Of a stretch of DNA of 56,370 nt, positions 46,201-56,370 are shown piece by piece; within the stretch, counting starts at the first letter, position 1, and each line of letters begins with the position of its first letter. The position numbers were made by a program, and so were the translations under genes. The notes beneath the pieces are model-generated. The model worked only from the letters and a program-made list of their open reading frames with translations. It was not told the origin of the DNA and did not search any database. Source of the DNA: Rhizophagus sp. LPA8_4_AMF (Eukaryota > Glomeromycota > Glomeromycetes > Glomerales > Glomeraceae); NCBI GenBank assembly GCA_021464525.1, contig JADRCO010000085.1, positions 1 to 56,370 on the forward strand, in the 5' to 3' direction.

Positions 46201-49200
46201 AAGTAATATTATTTGAAATATTTAATTCTTTTAATTTTACAATCATATTTTGGCCTTCTCTTTTCCAATTTTGATTTTGATTATCCCAATCAATTATATT
46301 TCCATCAGTCCAATTTGCAATATATTTGTCTTCCGCAATTAATTTAATACTATAAAATCTATCATAAGGTATCCATTCTAATACTTTTTTTGCATCATCA
46401 TGAGCTAATTGCTGTGTATCTTGAATAAATTTATCAATATCACTATTACCACTGGTCCAATTTTCAACAACTTGTTGAAAACACTTTGCATGATATGTAC
46501 GATTACATTTTTTGCATTTATTATTTAATAACATCATATAATCCATTGTTTTCGGATTTTGAGTTATTCCATAAAACACATAATTTATTTTAATCTACAA
46601 TTATAATGTATCATTAGTAAAAAATTAAAAAATTTTATCAAAATTTTCAAATTAAAATAAATTCATTATACCTCATCAATAAATTCTAATGTAATACTTT
46701 CATGATCATTTAATCTTTTCAGTTCTACAATCATATTTTGTCCTTCTCTTTCCCAATTTTGACCTTTATCATCCCAACTAATTATATTTCCATCAATCCA
46801 ATTTGCTATAAATGAGTTTGTTGTAGTAATAAACTTAATATTATAAAGTCTATTATCAGGTATCCATTCTAATGCTTCTTTTATATTATAAAGCTTATGG
46901 ATTGATAATTGAGTATCTTGAATAATTTTATCAATATATTTATTGCCACTAGTCCAATTTTCAAAATTTCGTTGAAAATGTACAGCATAACATGCAATGT
47001 TGCATTTTTTGCATTCATTATTACTTAAAACCATCATATAATCTTTTGTTTTTGGATTTCGGGTTATTCCATAAAACACTTTAATCTACATATACAAGTA
47101 CAATGTATTAGAAAAAAAAATAAAAATTCCTAAAAATTTAAATAAAAAATAATTTATTATACCTCATCCATAAATTCTGTTGTAATATTTTTTGGATTAC
47201 TTAATTTTTTCAATTCCATAATCATATTTTGATTTTTTCTTTCCCAATTATCATTTATATGATCCCAATCACTTATATATCCATCAATCCAATTTGCAAT
47301 ATATCTATCTTTTGTAATATACTTAATATTATTAAATCTATTATTAGGTATCCATTCTAATACTTTATTTACGTCATAATGAGCTAATAACTGATTATTT
47401 CGAATGAATTTATCAATATGTTTATTTCCGCTAGTCCAATTTAAGAAATTTAATTGAAAATGTTTTGCATAACATATGTCATAACATTCTTTACATTTAT
47501 TATTTAAAACCATCATATAGTCTCCTGTTTTTGGATTTCGAGTTATTCCATAAAATACTTTAATCTACATAGTATACAATATCATAATATATTAATAGAG
47601 AAAAAAATAAATTTCAATAAAGAAACAAATTTATTATATACCTCATCCATAAACTCTAATGCAATATTATTTGGATTATTCAATTTTTCCAATTCTACAA
47701 TCATATTTTGACCTTTTCTTTTCCAATTTTCATTTGTATGATTCCAATCACTTATATAACCATCAATCCAATTTGCAATGTATCTTTCTTTTGTAATAAA
47801 ATTAATATTATTAAATCTCTTATTAGATATCCATTCTATTGCTTTATTCAAATCATTATGAGCTGATAACTGAGTATCTTGAATAAATTTATCAATATTA
47901 TTGTTACCACTAGACCAATTTTTGAAATTTTGTTGAAAGTATTTTACACAACATGCTTGGTCACATTCTTTACATTTATCATTTAAAATCATCATATAAT
48001 CTTTTGACTTTGGATCCTGAGTTATTCCATAAAATACATAATCTATTTTAATCTACACATATTTTATTAGCAAAATGTTTAAAATTTTATTAGAATTACA
48101 AAAATAATATTATATCATACCTCATTGACAAATTTTTGTGTAATACTTTTTAAATCTAAACTTCTCAAAACCACAGCTATATTTTGATCTTTTCTTTCCC
48201 AATTTTCAGTTTTATTATTCCAAGAAAATATATTTCCATCAATCCAATTTGCAATATATCTGTTTTTTGTATATTTAATATTATTAAATTTATCATAAGG
48301 TATCCATTCTAATGCCTTTTTCACATCTTCATGGGCTGATAACTGGGTATTTTGAATAAATTTATCAACATCATCATTGCCACTAGTCCAATTTAAGAAA
48401 TTTTGCTGAAAGTGTTTTGCATTACATATACAGTTACATAATTTGCATTTTTCATTTAAAACCATCATATAATTTTTTGTTTTTGGATTCTGAGTTATTC
48501 CATAAAATATATAATTTGTTTTAATCTAAAAATATAATATTTTAATAAAAAAAAAATTATAAAATTATAAAGATAAAATTCTTAATAAAATAAATTATTT
48601 TCGTACCTTATCCATAAATTCTAATGCAACATCTTTTGGATTATTTAATTCTTCCAGTTCTACAATCATATTTTGACCTTTTCTTTCCCAACTTTGAACT
48701 TTATTATCCCAATTAATTATCTTTCCATCAATCCAATTTGCGATATACTTGTTATTTGTAATATTCTTAATATCATTGAATTTATCACTAGGTATCCACT
48801 CTAATGATTTTCCCACATCTTTATGAACTGATAACTGAGTGTTTTGAATGAATTTATCAATATCATTATTACCACTAGTCCAATTTGAGAAATTTAATTG
48901 AAAATGAATTGTATAACATATATTATTACATTCTTTACATTTATCATTTAAAACCATCATATAATCTTTTGTTTTTGGATTCTGAGTTATTCCATAAATT
49001 ACATAATCTATTATAATCTACATATGAAATATATATTAGTAAAAAAATAAAATTAATCAAAAATTTCAATAAAAAATAATTTTATCATACCTCATTGATA
49101 AACTTTAATGTGAAATTTTTTGATGCGAAACTTTTCAGATTCACAGACATACTTTGATCTTCTCTTTTCCAACTTTGAGTTTTATTATCCCAATTAATTA

Positions 49201-50931
49201 TTTTTCCATCAACCCAATTAGCAATATACCTATCATTTATATTATTCCTAACATTAATGATTCTATTATTAGGTATCCATTCTAATGCTTTTTTTACATC
49301 ATTATGGGCTGATAATTGAGTATCTTGAATAAATTTATCAATTTCATTATTACCACTAGTCCAATTTTTGAAATTTCGCTGAAAACGGGTTGTGTAACAT
49401 ATGTAATTACATTCTTTACATTTATCACCCAAAACTATTATATAATTTTTAGTTTCTGGATCCTGAGTTATTCCATAGGCTTTACTAATCTGTGAATATA
49501 ATATATGAAAAAAAAAAATTTATCAAAAAATTAAAATCTTAATAAAAAACAAGTTTATCATACCTCATCCATAAATTCCAATTTAACACTTTTTGGATTA
49601 TTTAATCTTTTTAGTTCAACGTTTATATTTTGACCTTTTCTTTTCCAACTTTGAGTTTTATTATCCCAATCAATAATATTTCCATCAATCCAATTTGACT
49701 TAAATCTACCTTCTGCACTATACTTAATATTGCAAAATCTCTTATAAGGTATCCATTCTAATGCTTGTTTCACATCTCTATGAGCTGATAATTGAGTATC
49801 TTGAATAAATTTATCAATATCATTATTACCACTAGTCCAATTTAAGAAATTTTGTTGAAAACGCCTAGTGTAGCATATCCGATTACATTCTTTACATTTA
49901 TTATTCAATACCAACATATAATCATGTGTTTCTGAATCCTGAGTTATCCCATAAATTACATAATCTATTTTAGTCTACAAATATAGCAATATTAGTAAAA
50001 AATAAAATTTTATCAAACATTTCAATAAAAAAACAAATTTATTCATACCACATCCATAAATTCTAACGTGATATTTTTTAGATTATCTAATCTTTTCAGT
50101 TCTACAATCATATTATGACCTTCTCTTTTCCAACTTTTATTTTCACTATCCCAACCAATCATAATTCCATCAACCCAATTAGCAATATACCTATCACTCA
50201 TATTATTCCTAACATTAATGATTCTATTATTAGGTATCCATTCTAATGCTTTTTTTACATCATTATGGGCTGATAACTGAATATCTTGAATAAATTTATC
50301 AATATAATTATTATCACTAGTCCAATTTTTGAAATTTTGTTGAAAATGTATTGAATAACATATACAATTACATTTTTTACATTTATATTTCAAGACCATC
50401 ATATAATCGTTTGTTTCCGAATTCCGAGTTATTCCATAAATTACATGATTTATTTTAATCTACAAAAATAGTATACATATTTAGTAAAAAAATATAATTA
50501 AAAAATTTTAAATAAAATATTGAATTTAAATATACCTCATTCATAAATTCTAAAGTGATATTTTTTGTTAATATTTTCAATTCTACAATCATATTTTGAC
50601 CTTCTCTTTTCCAATTTTGTGTTTTATTATCCCAATTAATAATATTTCCATCAATCCAATTTGCATGATACCCGTCTTCTGCAATATATTTAATATCATA
50701 AAATTTATCATAAGGTATCCATTCTAATGCTTTTTTCGTTTCATTATGAGCTGAAAGCTGAATATCTTGAATAAATTTATCAATATCATCATTACCACTG
50801 GTCCAATTTTTGAAATTTTGCTGAAAACGGTTTGCATAACATATATGATTGCATATTTCACATATCTCGTTTAATTCCTCATTAACGTTGATATGTGATG
50901 AGCTTTTATTACTATTGGTAAAAGAATCCAT
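43222..50931 (-). CDS. Giant kinase gene with 14 tandem N-lobe exons (about 2,194 aa)
   Basis: Exons in transcript order: 50931-50536, 50459-50049, 49974-49564, 49489-49091, 49017-48607, 48525-48121, 48052-47642, 47564-47163, 47085-46672, 46594-46184, 46112-45702, 45627-45220, 45152-44745, 44673-44242, 44159-43343, 43259-43222. All introns are GT-AG and 67-83 bp. Every one of the first 14 exons is a multiple of three with phase 0 ends and no stop. Each unit has CxxCxxxC, WTSGNxxIDKFIQDxQ, ALEWIPxxR, ANWxDG, W-K/E-R and a VELK-like strand, i.e. a kinase N-lobe. Only unit 14 retains a glycine-rich loop (IAKGGFGRIFKANW) and VALK. The C-lobe exon has HRDLHIGN, DMG instead of DFG, and APE. The last exon encodes ESLKFNFIDEKW. 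Expression and function are unknown; an alternative is several overlapping transcripts. Confidence 0.82.
43343..44159 (-). other. Kinase C-lobe exon of the array gene
   Basis: This exon supplies the hinge (KFYGITQDPKTKNYMLVLEY), the catalytic loop HRDLHIGN with Asp and Asn in place, ITDMG where most kinases have DFG, an APE segment (IAPEILRGKYYTKAADIYSF) and the C-lobe Arg (RCLDANTLNRPTA). It ends in phase 1 before the 38-nt terminal exon. With unit 14 (44242-44673) it makes one complete kinase domain, so the minimal ancestral gene is units 14 + C-lobe + tail. Confidence 0.85.
44242..50931 (-). repeat. 14-copy exon-intron tandem array, period about 480 bp
   Basis: Successive units start 437-536 bp apart, most between 470 and 500. 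Introns repeat along with exons, so whole exon-intron blocks were duplicated. Units 6 and 12 share the variant NEKCKLCNCICN and FLNWTSGN; units 2 and 4 share WIPNNRIINVRNN and DRYIANWVDG. These long-range similarities point to multi-unit duplication or gene conversion, not single-unit growth from one end. Unit 1 differs at its 5' end, carrying the start codon and a Ser/Asn-rich leader (MDSFTNSNKSSSHINVN). Confidence 0.85.
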
Positions 50932-52530
50932 TTGAGATTTACTAAACTACAAATGAATTCAGATTAATAGAATACTAAAAAAAATTTCGAAGCATATTTA
51001 TAATGCAAACATTATATATTTGTATTACCGTACATGCATGTATATTTTGTTTCAAATTTACAGATGATCTTTTATGTGCTGATCGAGAAAATTATCGGTA
51101 ATTCCATATCAGCTGATTTGTCACACATGTTTGATGCGCATTATCCTTAGCGCCTGATGATCTATTCCATGTCCTTTTAGTTTCGGCAAACGCCATGTTG
51201 ATTACTAATATAACTAAATTTTTTTTTTAGTCTAATAAGATAGTTAACTTTAATAAGTTAATAAATTTTTTTTTTTAGTGATATTTTTTTACAATAACAA
51301 TAGTGAAATTTCTTGGATTTTTCTTCATCGTGGCGGATTTTTATGAAATACCCAAAATTTATCCGTCATGTCAAATTAAATAAATAAATAAAAATTTGGT
51401 GACTAAAAGCTGTGACTAAAATACTGTCAAATAAGTCACCAAATTTATTAGTGAACAGTCAAAAATGAGTCCCAAATTTTTTTTTTTTTGGTACCCCAAA
51501 TCTTGCGTCTAACCAATTTTCCCACTATCTAATCAATTTTTCCAGTATCAAAGGCGCGTCATTATTTGTAGGTTAATCGATATCACATGAATTTTAATCC
51601 CGAGGGCGCAGCATTAGTTAAAAATAATTTTTTTAATCACTTTTTATTTTATTTTTTTTCGGTTCAGACCGAAAAATAAAATTTTTTTTTTATATTCAAA
51701 ATTTTTTTAGTGTTTTTATTTTTTAATTTTCAGGTTTTTTTTTTATTATCATTTGTTTATTATTATTATGCATTTATGCTGAATATTTGTTTATTAAATA
51801 TTAATTATTAAACTCGTGGAATTGTGAGGAAGTATAATATCTTTGATAGAAATAATAGAAAAGCATGTGAAAATATAGACATCAAATATAAAAATAAAAA
51901 TATAATTAAAAGAAGTAGTACCTAGATGGGAACGAATATACAAAGTAAGGAATCAAAAGTAAAATCCAATGCTAGAATATTGCATGAAGCACTCAAAGGG
52001 ATCGTAAATAAAATATGTACTTGGGAATTAATAATATTGAATTTTTAAAACAGTTATGATTTCATAAAAGAAATTCGTATCTGCGGCCACCATACTTCTT
52101 TTGTATAACATGCATCAATTTTTCTATGAATATAATATAAAGTATTGTTAATGTTGTAACCGTAACGATTTAAATAATACCTTTTCTTTTCAGTTGAGAT
52201 ACCTGAACAACGTAAAAAAGTTATGTAACCTGTAGCAGAAAGCTATGGGTATAAATTTTATAGATGAGCAGCATATTATTGTAAATTAATCCTTGTTGCA
52301 ATGCAACAGATTACAGTTAGTATATCTATAATTTAATTAAAAGGTAATTTTATTTATACAAAAAAAAAAAAATATGAATACGTGAACTTTTTTGATTGGT
52401 AGATGATGACGTTATTGATAAGTTTAAATTTATAAAATTTATAAGAAAAAAAAATTAAGTTACTTTTTTTCTTTTTGCAAAATAAAAATTCAAGCTAAAA
52501 GAAAAATGAGTAATTAATTTCAATTAATTT
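50932..52530. other. Upstream/intergenic region
   Basis: No gene seen. A 13-bp perfect hairpin occurs at 51392-51404 (AAATTTGGTGACT) and 51434-51446 (AGTCACCAAATTT). T-rich runs lie near 51480 and 51620-51740. Confidence 0.5.
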
Positions 52531-52549
52531 AAAAAATCATCTGAACTTA

Positions 52550-53064
52550 TACAGGTTCTGACCAAGTATTTACCAGAAAATCATTTACAATGATCATTTT
52601 AATCCAGAATCAATATCTCAAGAGAATAAAGAACTTTGTGAGGAACTTATTGCAGAATGTTTATTAAATGGCAAAACCAAAAAATTTGAAGTATTGGAAA
52701 CAAGATTAAAAAATAAGAGCAAAATAAGGCATTAATACCTATTTTTTGAACATGCAAAGACGTACTATGAAGATAGAGAAATATTATTTGAAAATAATTC
52801 CATTTATATTGAGCAAGCTTCAAGAAGAAATACTGTAGAGAAAAAAATTTGGGTGAAATTTAAAGAAAATGATATAAAAATAGCGTTTTTGATTTAGTAG
52901 AAGAGACAACTACAACTTTGAGTGAGCTTGATAATTTTAAAATGGATTTAATTGAAGTATACAAGCACAATTCATCAAAACCATTGAAATGTGGGGACGT
53001 AATAATTGATGCTAGTTTTATCAACCAATATGGAACACTAATAGTGATTAAAGTTAAAACATGA
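52550..53064 (+). pseudogene. Decayed gene of unrecognised family
   Basis: After a plausible acceptor (TTATACAG) the translation gives NDHFNPESISQENKELCEEL, ECLLNGKTKKFEVLETRL, a TAA, FFEHAKTYYEDREILFENN, IEQASRRNTVEKKIWVKF, a frame change at about 52893, and then LVEETTTTLSELDNFKMDL and LKCGDVIIDASFINQYGTL, ending at TGA 53062-53064. Content is clearly protein-like, with at least three lesions (near 52590, 52735 and 52893). The charged, helical style matches other multi-copy Rhizophagus families, but I cannot name it. Confidence 0.6.
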
Positions 53065-53244
53065 AATAAGAAGTCAGCGGAAGGGGAATATAGTAATTAG
53101 GATAACTTCATAACTCCTAATTACAGGTTGTAAAATATTAAATATTATTTACAATTTTTTATTGATAATATTAAATAAGAATATTATACGTATTATTAAG
53201 TAAAATAAAGTTAATAAAGTTGGGCACATTAAATAAGACATTAC

Positions 53245-53828
53245 TAAAGAATAGGACCCCGAAATATATGTATAGGGGTAGGGTCAACAAATGCGTAGCC
53301 ATAATAGAGGCAAACAGTGAGGCCAGGTTTTGGTTTGCATATTATTTTGCTTTTTTTGGCTTAAGTCAGGTATTTATAATGCGTATTTTTAGTACTAATT
53401 TGGCTGATCTATATATTATACATATATTAGAATTTTTATACCGTTACATATAAATTAAATCAAAATAAATAAAAAAAAACTTTTGAAAGTACTTGTATTA
53501 TTTTGATTACTTTAGACAAAAGGATTATAATATAATCGAAAAATTAGTTGAATTCATAACTAAAATATTTTATAAAAAATATAAAATAAAATTTATAATT
53601 TTTATAAAAAATAAAAACTAAAAATTCATCATTACGATATTTTGAAAAAAGCCTAAATCACATGACAATCAGAGGTCAGATGATCAATTTGCTTATTTTT
53701 CACGGTTATCTGATGCCAAGTACTAGTTTTACATAGCGATCATATAAAAAACCCTTGCATAGAGCTATTAGTAAAAAATTCAAAAGTCACCTTACCCCTA
53801 TATATATATTTTGGGGCCCTTAAAGAAT
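53245..53828. mobile_element. 568-bp TIR element with 8-bp target duplication
   Basis: The element spans 53253-53820. Both ends carry the inverted repeat AGGRCCCCRAAATATATRTA followed by TAGGGGTARGGTSA (34 bp, five mismatches). A perfect 8-bp duplication TAAAGAAT flanks it at 53245-53252 and 53821-53828. There is no coding capacity; the short open frame at 53220-53453 straddles the left end and is spurious. The 8-bp duplication fits hAT or Merlin-type mobilisation. Confidence 0.85.
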
Positions 53829-54350
53829 AATATTATTATTCATCATTGATCATTTAGAATGTTTTTAGTTGATTGTTTTATTCATTAAATTTTTATTTTG
53901 AAAATCTAATAAGAAGAATTCAAAGATTATTTTATAATAAAGAAGGTATAATATTAAAAGCTTATATATATATATAAATACTACATTATCCAGGAAAATG
54001 TTAGGAGTCACCCGCATTGACAAAATAAATATCGTGAATAACTAAGTTACGTTACAAATTTGATACAACAATCATGAAACGTAAGTATGTTCTTATTGGT
54101 AGTCCATATGACAATTGTGGCTACAAAAGAAAAAATTTTTTGGATCTTATTTTTTTCTTTCGATTTGTAAATTTCGTCAAACGTAAAATCACATGATCAT
54201 CAGTAAAGCATGTGATATTATGTAATTACGTTACATCTGCCACAAATTTGGAATTTAAATTCCTTTTTTGTCTTCATTGATTCATTACTGTAAAATATAA
54301 AAGTAACGCTATGGCAAGATGAGTTGGACAAAATTATCAAACATTGGATG
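53829..54350. other. Intergenic region
   Basis: AT-rich. No gene or repeat recognised. Confidence 0.4.
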
Positions 54351-54354
54351 ATAA

Positions 54355-54730
54355 AAAATCAAGCATGGCTAGATAAAATGTCACCCTGTGTCTGACATTT
54401 TACCTGTTTATGCTTGATTTTCATCTGTACGTACTTGATATTTTTATCTGTTCATGCTTGATATTTATCTATCACGTGCTTGATGTTTTATCTGTACATG
54501 CTTGATATTTTTATCTGTTCATGCTTGATGTTTATCTATCATGTGCTTGATGTTTATCTGTACGTGCTTGATGTTTTTATCTGTTCATACTTGATGGTTT
54601 AATGACTTTAATCCGACCATACTTGACATTTTTATCTGTCTGTGCTTGATGTTTGTATCCATCTGTGCTTGATATTTTTGTCCATCTGTACTTGATGTTT
54701 TTGTCTAACTGTGTTTGATTTAATCCAACT
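54355..54730. repeat. Minisatellite opening with a hairpin
   Basis: About a dozen degenerate copies of a 25-30 bp unit centred on TGCTTGATRTTTTTATCTGT run from about 54400 to 54720. The array is preceded by an inverted copy of the unit: 54355-54383 (AAAATCAAGCAT...TAAAATGTCA) pairs with 54393-54421 across a 9-nt loop. The open frame read on the minus strand here is only the repeat translated. Confidence 0.75.
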
Positions 54731-54829
54731 ATAATCGATAATTTATCTTTGTCAAAAATTAGTTTCTTTGTCAGCACAGGGTTGATAATTTGTCAAATGT
54801 TTTTTAAGTTTAGCGTACTAGTTTTAAAA

Positions 54830-55900
54830 ATTTTTTTTTATTTTTTTTTATTGGCTTTTTTTTTATAAACAATTTTTGTAGAAAATTTTTATTTTAATAT
54901 AGGCAAAGGCTTTTTTTGGTAGAATTTCTTTGGGAATTTTTTTAATAAAAAGATTTTTTTTTGATAAATATTGATAGGGACATTTCTGAGTTTTTTTTTG
55001 ATAAATAATTTTATTATAGAATTTTATTTCATAGAAATTTCATTGGAGAATTTTTTTTAATAAGATTTTTTTTTGATATACTATACCTAATTTGTTGAAA
55101 CAATTTTTTTTAACAGGAGAGATTTTTTTTTTTTTTGATAGAGAATTCATTGAGATTTTATTTGATTTTTTTTTTTGTAGAAATTCTTTGGAGAATTTTT
55201 TTTTAATAGATAATTTTGTTAGAAACTTTTTTTAACAAGTGAGATTTTTTTTATAGAGAATTTCATTAAGAATTTTTTTTTTAATAAAAGGGAGTTTTCT
55301 TGATAAAAAATTTCTTTTGGAAATTTTTTAATAGGTGGAAGTATTTTTTGATGGAGAATTTTATTAGAATTTTTTTTTTGAATTAAAAAATTTTTCTTAA
55401 TAGGAAGATAAATATTTCACTGAGAATTTTTTTTTTGATAGAAATTTCATTATAGAATTTTTTTTAATAGGTAAGATTTTTTTTTTTTGATAGATCATTT
55501 CATTAGTAAATTTTTTTAACAGGGGAGATTTTTTTTTGATAAAGAATTTTGGTAAAGAATTTTTTTTTTAATGGGAGGGAAGTTTTTTTTTGATATAGAA
55601 ATTCTTCTGAAAATTGTTTTTAATAGGGAAAATGTGTTTTTTGACAGAAGATTTTTGTTAGAAATTTTTCTTTAATAGGGGATATTTTTTTTGATTGAGA
55701 ATTTTATTGGAGAATTTTTGGTTAAAAAGTTTTTTTATTTTTTTGGAGAGGAAAATTTTATTGAAAATAGTTTTTTTTTAATAAGGGTATTGAGAATTTT
55801 GGCTTGAAATTTTTTTTTTTAATAATTTCATTAGAGATCTTTTTTTTATAAAAAATTAATTGAAAATTTATTGGAAAATTTTTATTAAATTTTACAATTT
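54830..55900. repeat. T-rich satellite-like tract
   Basis: More than 1 kb of degenerate repeats of the form GAGAATTTTTTTTAATAGG / GGAGATTTTTTTTTGATAG / AATTTCATTAG, with a period of very roughly 50-60 bp. It has strong strand asymmetry (T-rich, with G and A but very little C on this strand). No coding potential. Confidence 0.7.
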
Positions 55901-56049
55901 TAATATATTTTATTTTTTTTTAATGAATATTATAAAATAAATGGTTTGCTAGTAGTTAAACTGTTAAAGCTTTACATGAGCCAGCTTGTGTTCAGCTTAA
56001 AAAATTAAGAGAGCTGAGCCCACAATGAACCGAGCTATGGCACACAGGT

Positions 56050-56220
56050 CAAATGAAAAAAATCAGAATTTGCCTATTTTAATATAAAATTGCCGATTTT
56101 TGGCTTTTTTATTATAGAATTGCCGATTTTTGGCTATATCTAATATAGTATTGCCAATTTTAACATAGGATTTATAAGATTTCCGATTTTAATATAGGAT
56201 TTTCAATTTTAATATTGCAA
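56050..56220. repeat. Short tandem repeat block
   Basis: Five or six imperfect copies of ATTGCCGATTTTAATATAGG and TTGCCGATTTTTGGCTATAT. Upstream (55975-56045) lies a small GC-richer patch with AGCTTGTG/AGCTGAGC words that may be a repeat fragment. Confidence 0.55.
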
Positions 56221-56370
56221 CATGTGATTACGTATTACAGATATTTATTTATTAAGATTTTTTTTTTTATTTCAGCTATGATTATTTTTTTTTTGTCTTT
56301 TCATTTACAAAAACTTACTAAAATACTTCCTAAATACTTTATAAAATAGAAGTAAAATATTATTTTTTTT

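Noticed and set aside
44242-50931. CRISPR-like regular repeats
   Set aside because: The regularity comes from exon-intron units of about 480 bp with coding conservation and splice sites, in a eukaryotic context.
43222-50931. Thirteen separate small genes of about 119 residues
   Set aside because: Their apparent starts are internal Met residues in MMVL, and each frame runs through splice sites that join perfectly to the next unit; no unit after the first has its own leader.
53220-53453. 77-residue open frame
   Set aside because: It crosses the left target duplication and TIR of the 568-bp element, so it is not a gene.
54577-54777. 66-residue minus-strand frame with repeated DKNIKYR/DKNVKYGR
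   Set aside because: It is a translation of the minisatellite units.

Overview
The window looks like nuclear DNA of an arbuscular mycorrhizal fungus, most likely Rhizophagus (Glomeromycotina). The reasons are very high AT content, short GT-AG introns of about 67-98 bp with TATAG/CAG acceptors, several TKL-type kinases with the genus-typical 'WTSGN-DID-FI' N-terminus, a BTB-BACK-TLDc gene, and decayed copies of gene families I recognise from memory as expanded in this genus. The assignment is inference; no search was run.

Layout. 1-4.2 kb is a graveyard of repetitive gene families plus two TIR elements. 7.5-8.9 kb is an intact wax-synthase-like acyltransferase, with a decayed paralogue at 13.7-15.2 kb. 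Between them lies a three-exon gene of unknown function (11.0-12.5 kb). 16.3-24.9 kb is a tandemly duplicated kinase cassette: a truncated copy, an intact three-exon copy and a copy broken by a 4-bp duplication. Two MITEs sit in its promoters and a 1.4-kb retroposon in its 3' flank; in each case a paralogous flank shows the empty site. 28.2-30.0 kb holds two convergent genes of unknown function. 32.9-34.5 kb is a further kinase pseudogene on the minus strand. 37.3-38.8 kb is BTB-BACK-TLDc.

The two most notable loci are these. (1) At 41386-41706 there is a small two-exon gene, too short for ordinary ORF calling, for a secreted precursor with tandem Lys-Arg sites followed by Asp-Ala/Glu-Ala dipeptides. 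This is the architecture of Kex2/Ste13-processed fungal peptide precursors such as alpha-factor. (2) At 43222-50931 (minus) there is a 16-exon gene in which 14 consecutive exons each encode a copy of the same kinase N-lobe module with a CxxCxxxC motif, followed by one complete kinase C-lobe exon. All 14 exons are open, are multiples of three and have phase 0-0 ends, giving an uninterrupted model of about 2,194 residues. Thirteen of the modules have lost the glycine-rich loop; only the last keeps it.

The right end (52-56.4 kb) holds a pseudogene, a 568-bp TIR element with a perfect 8-bp target duplication, a minisatellite opening with a hairpin, and a T-rich satellite-like tract. Splice sites and domain assignments were read by eye.
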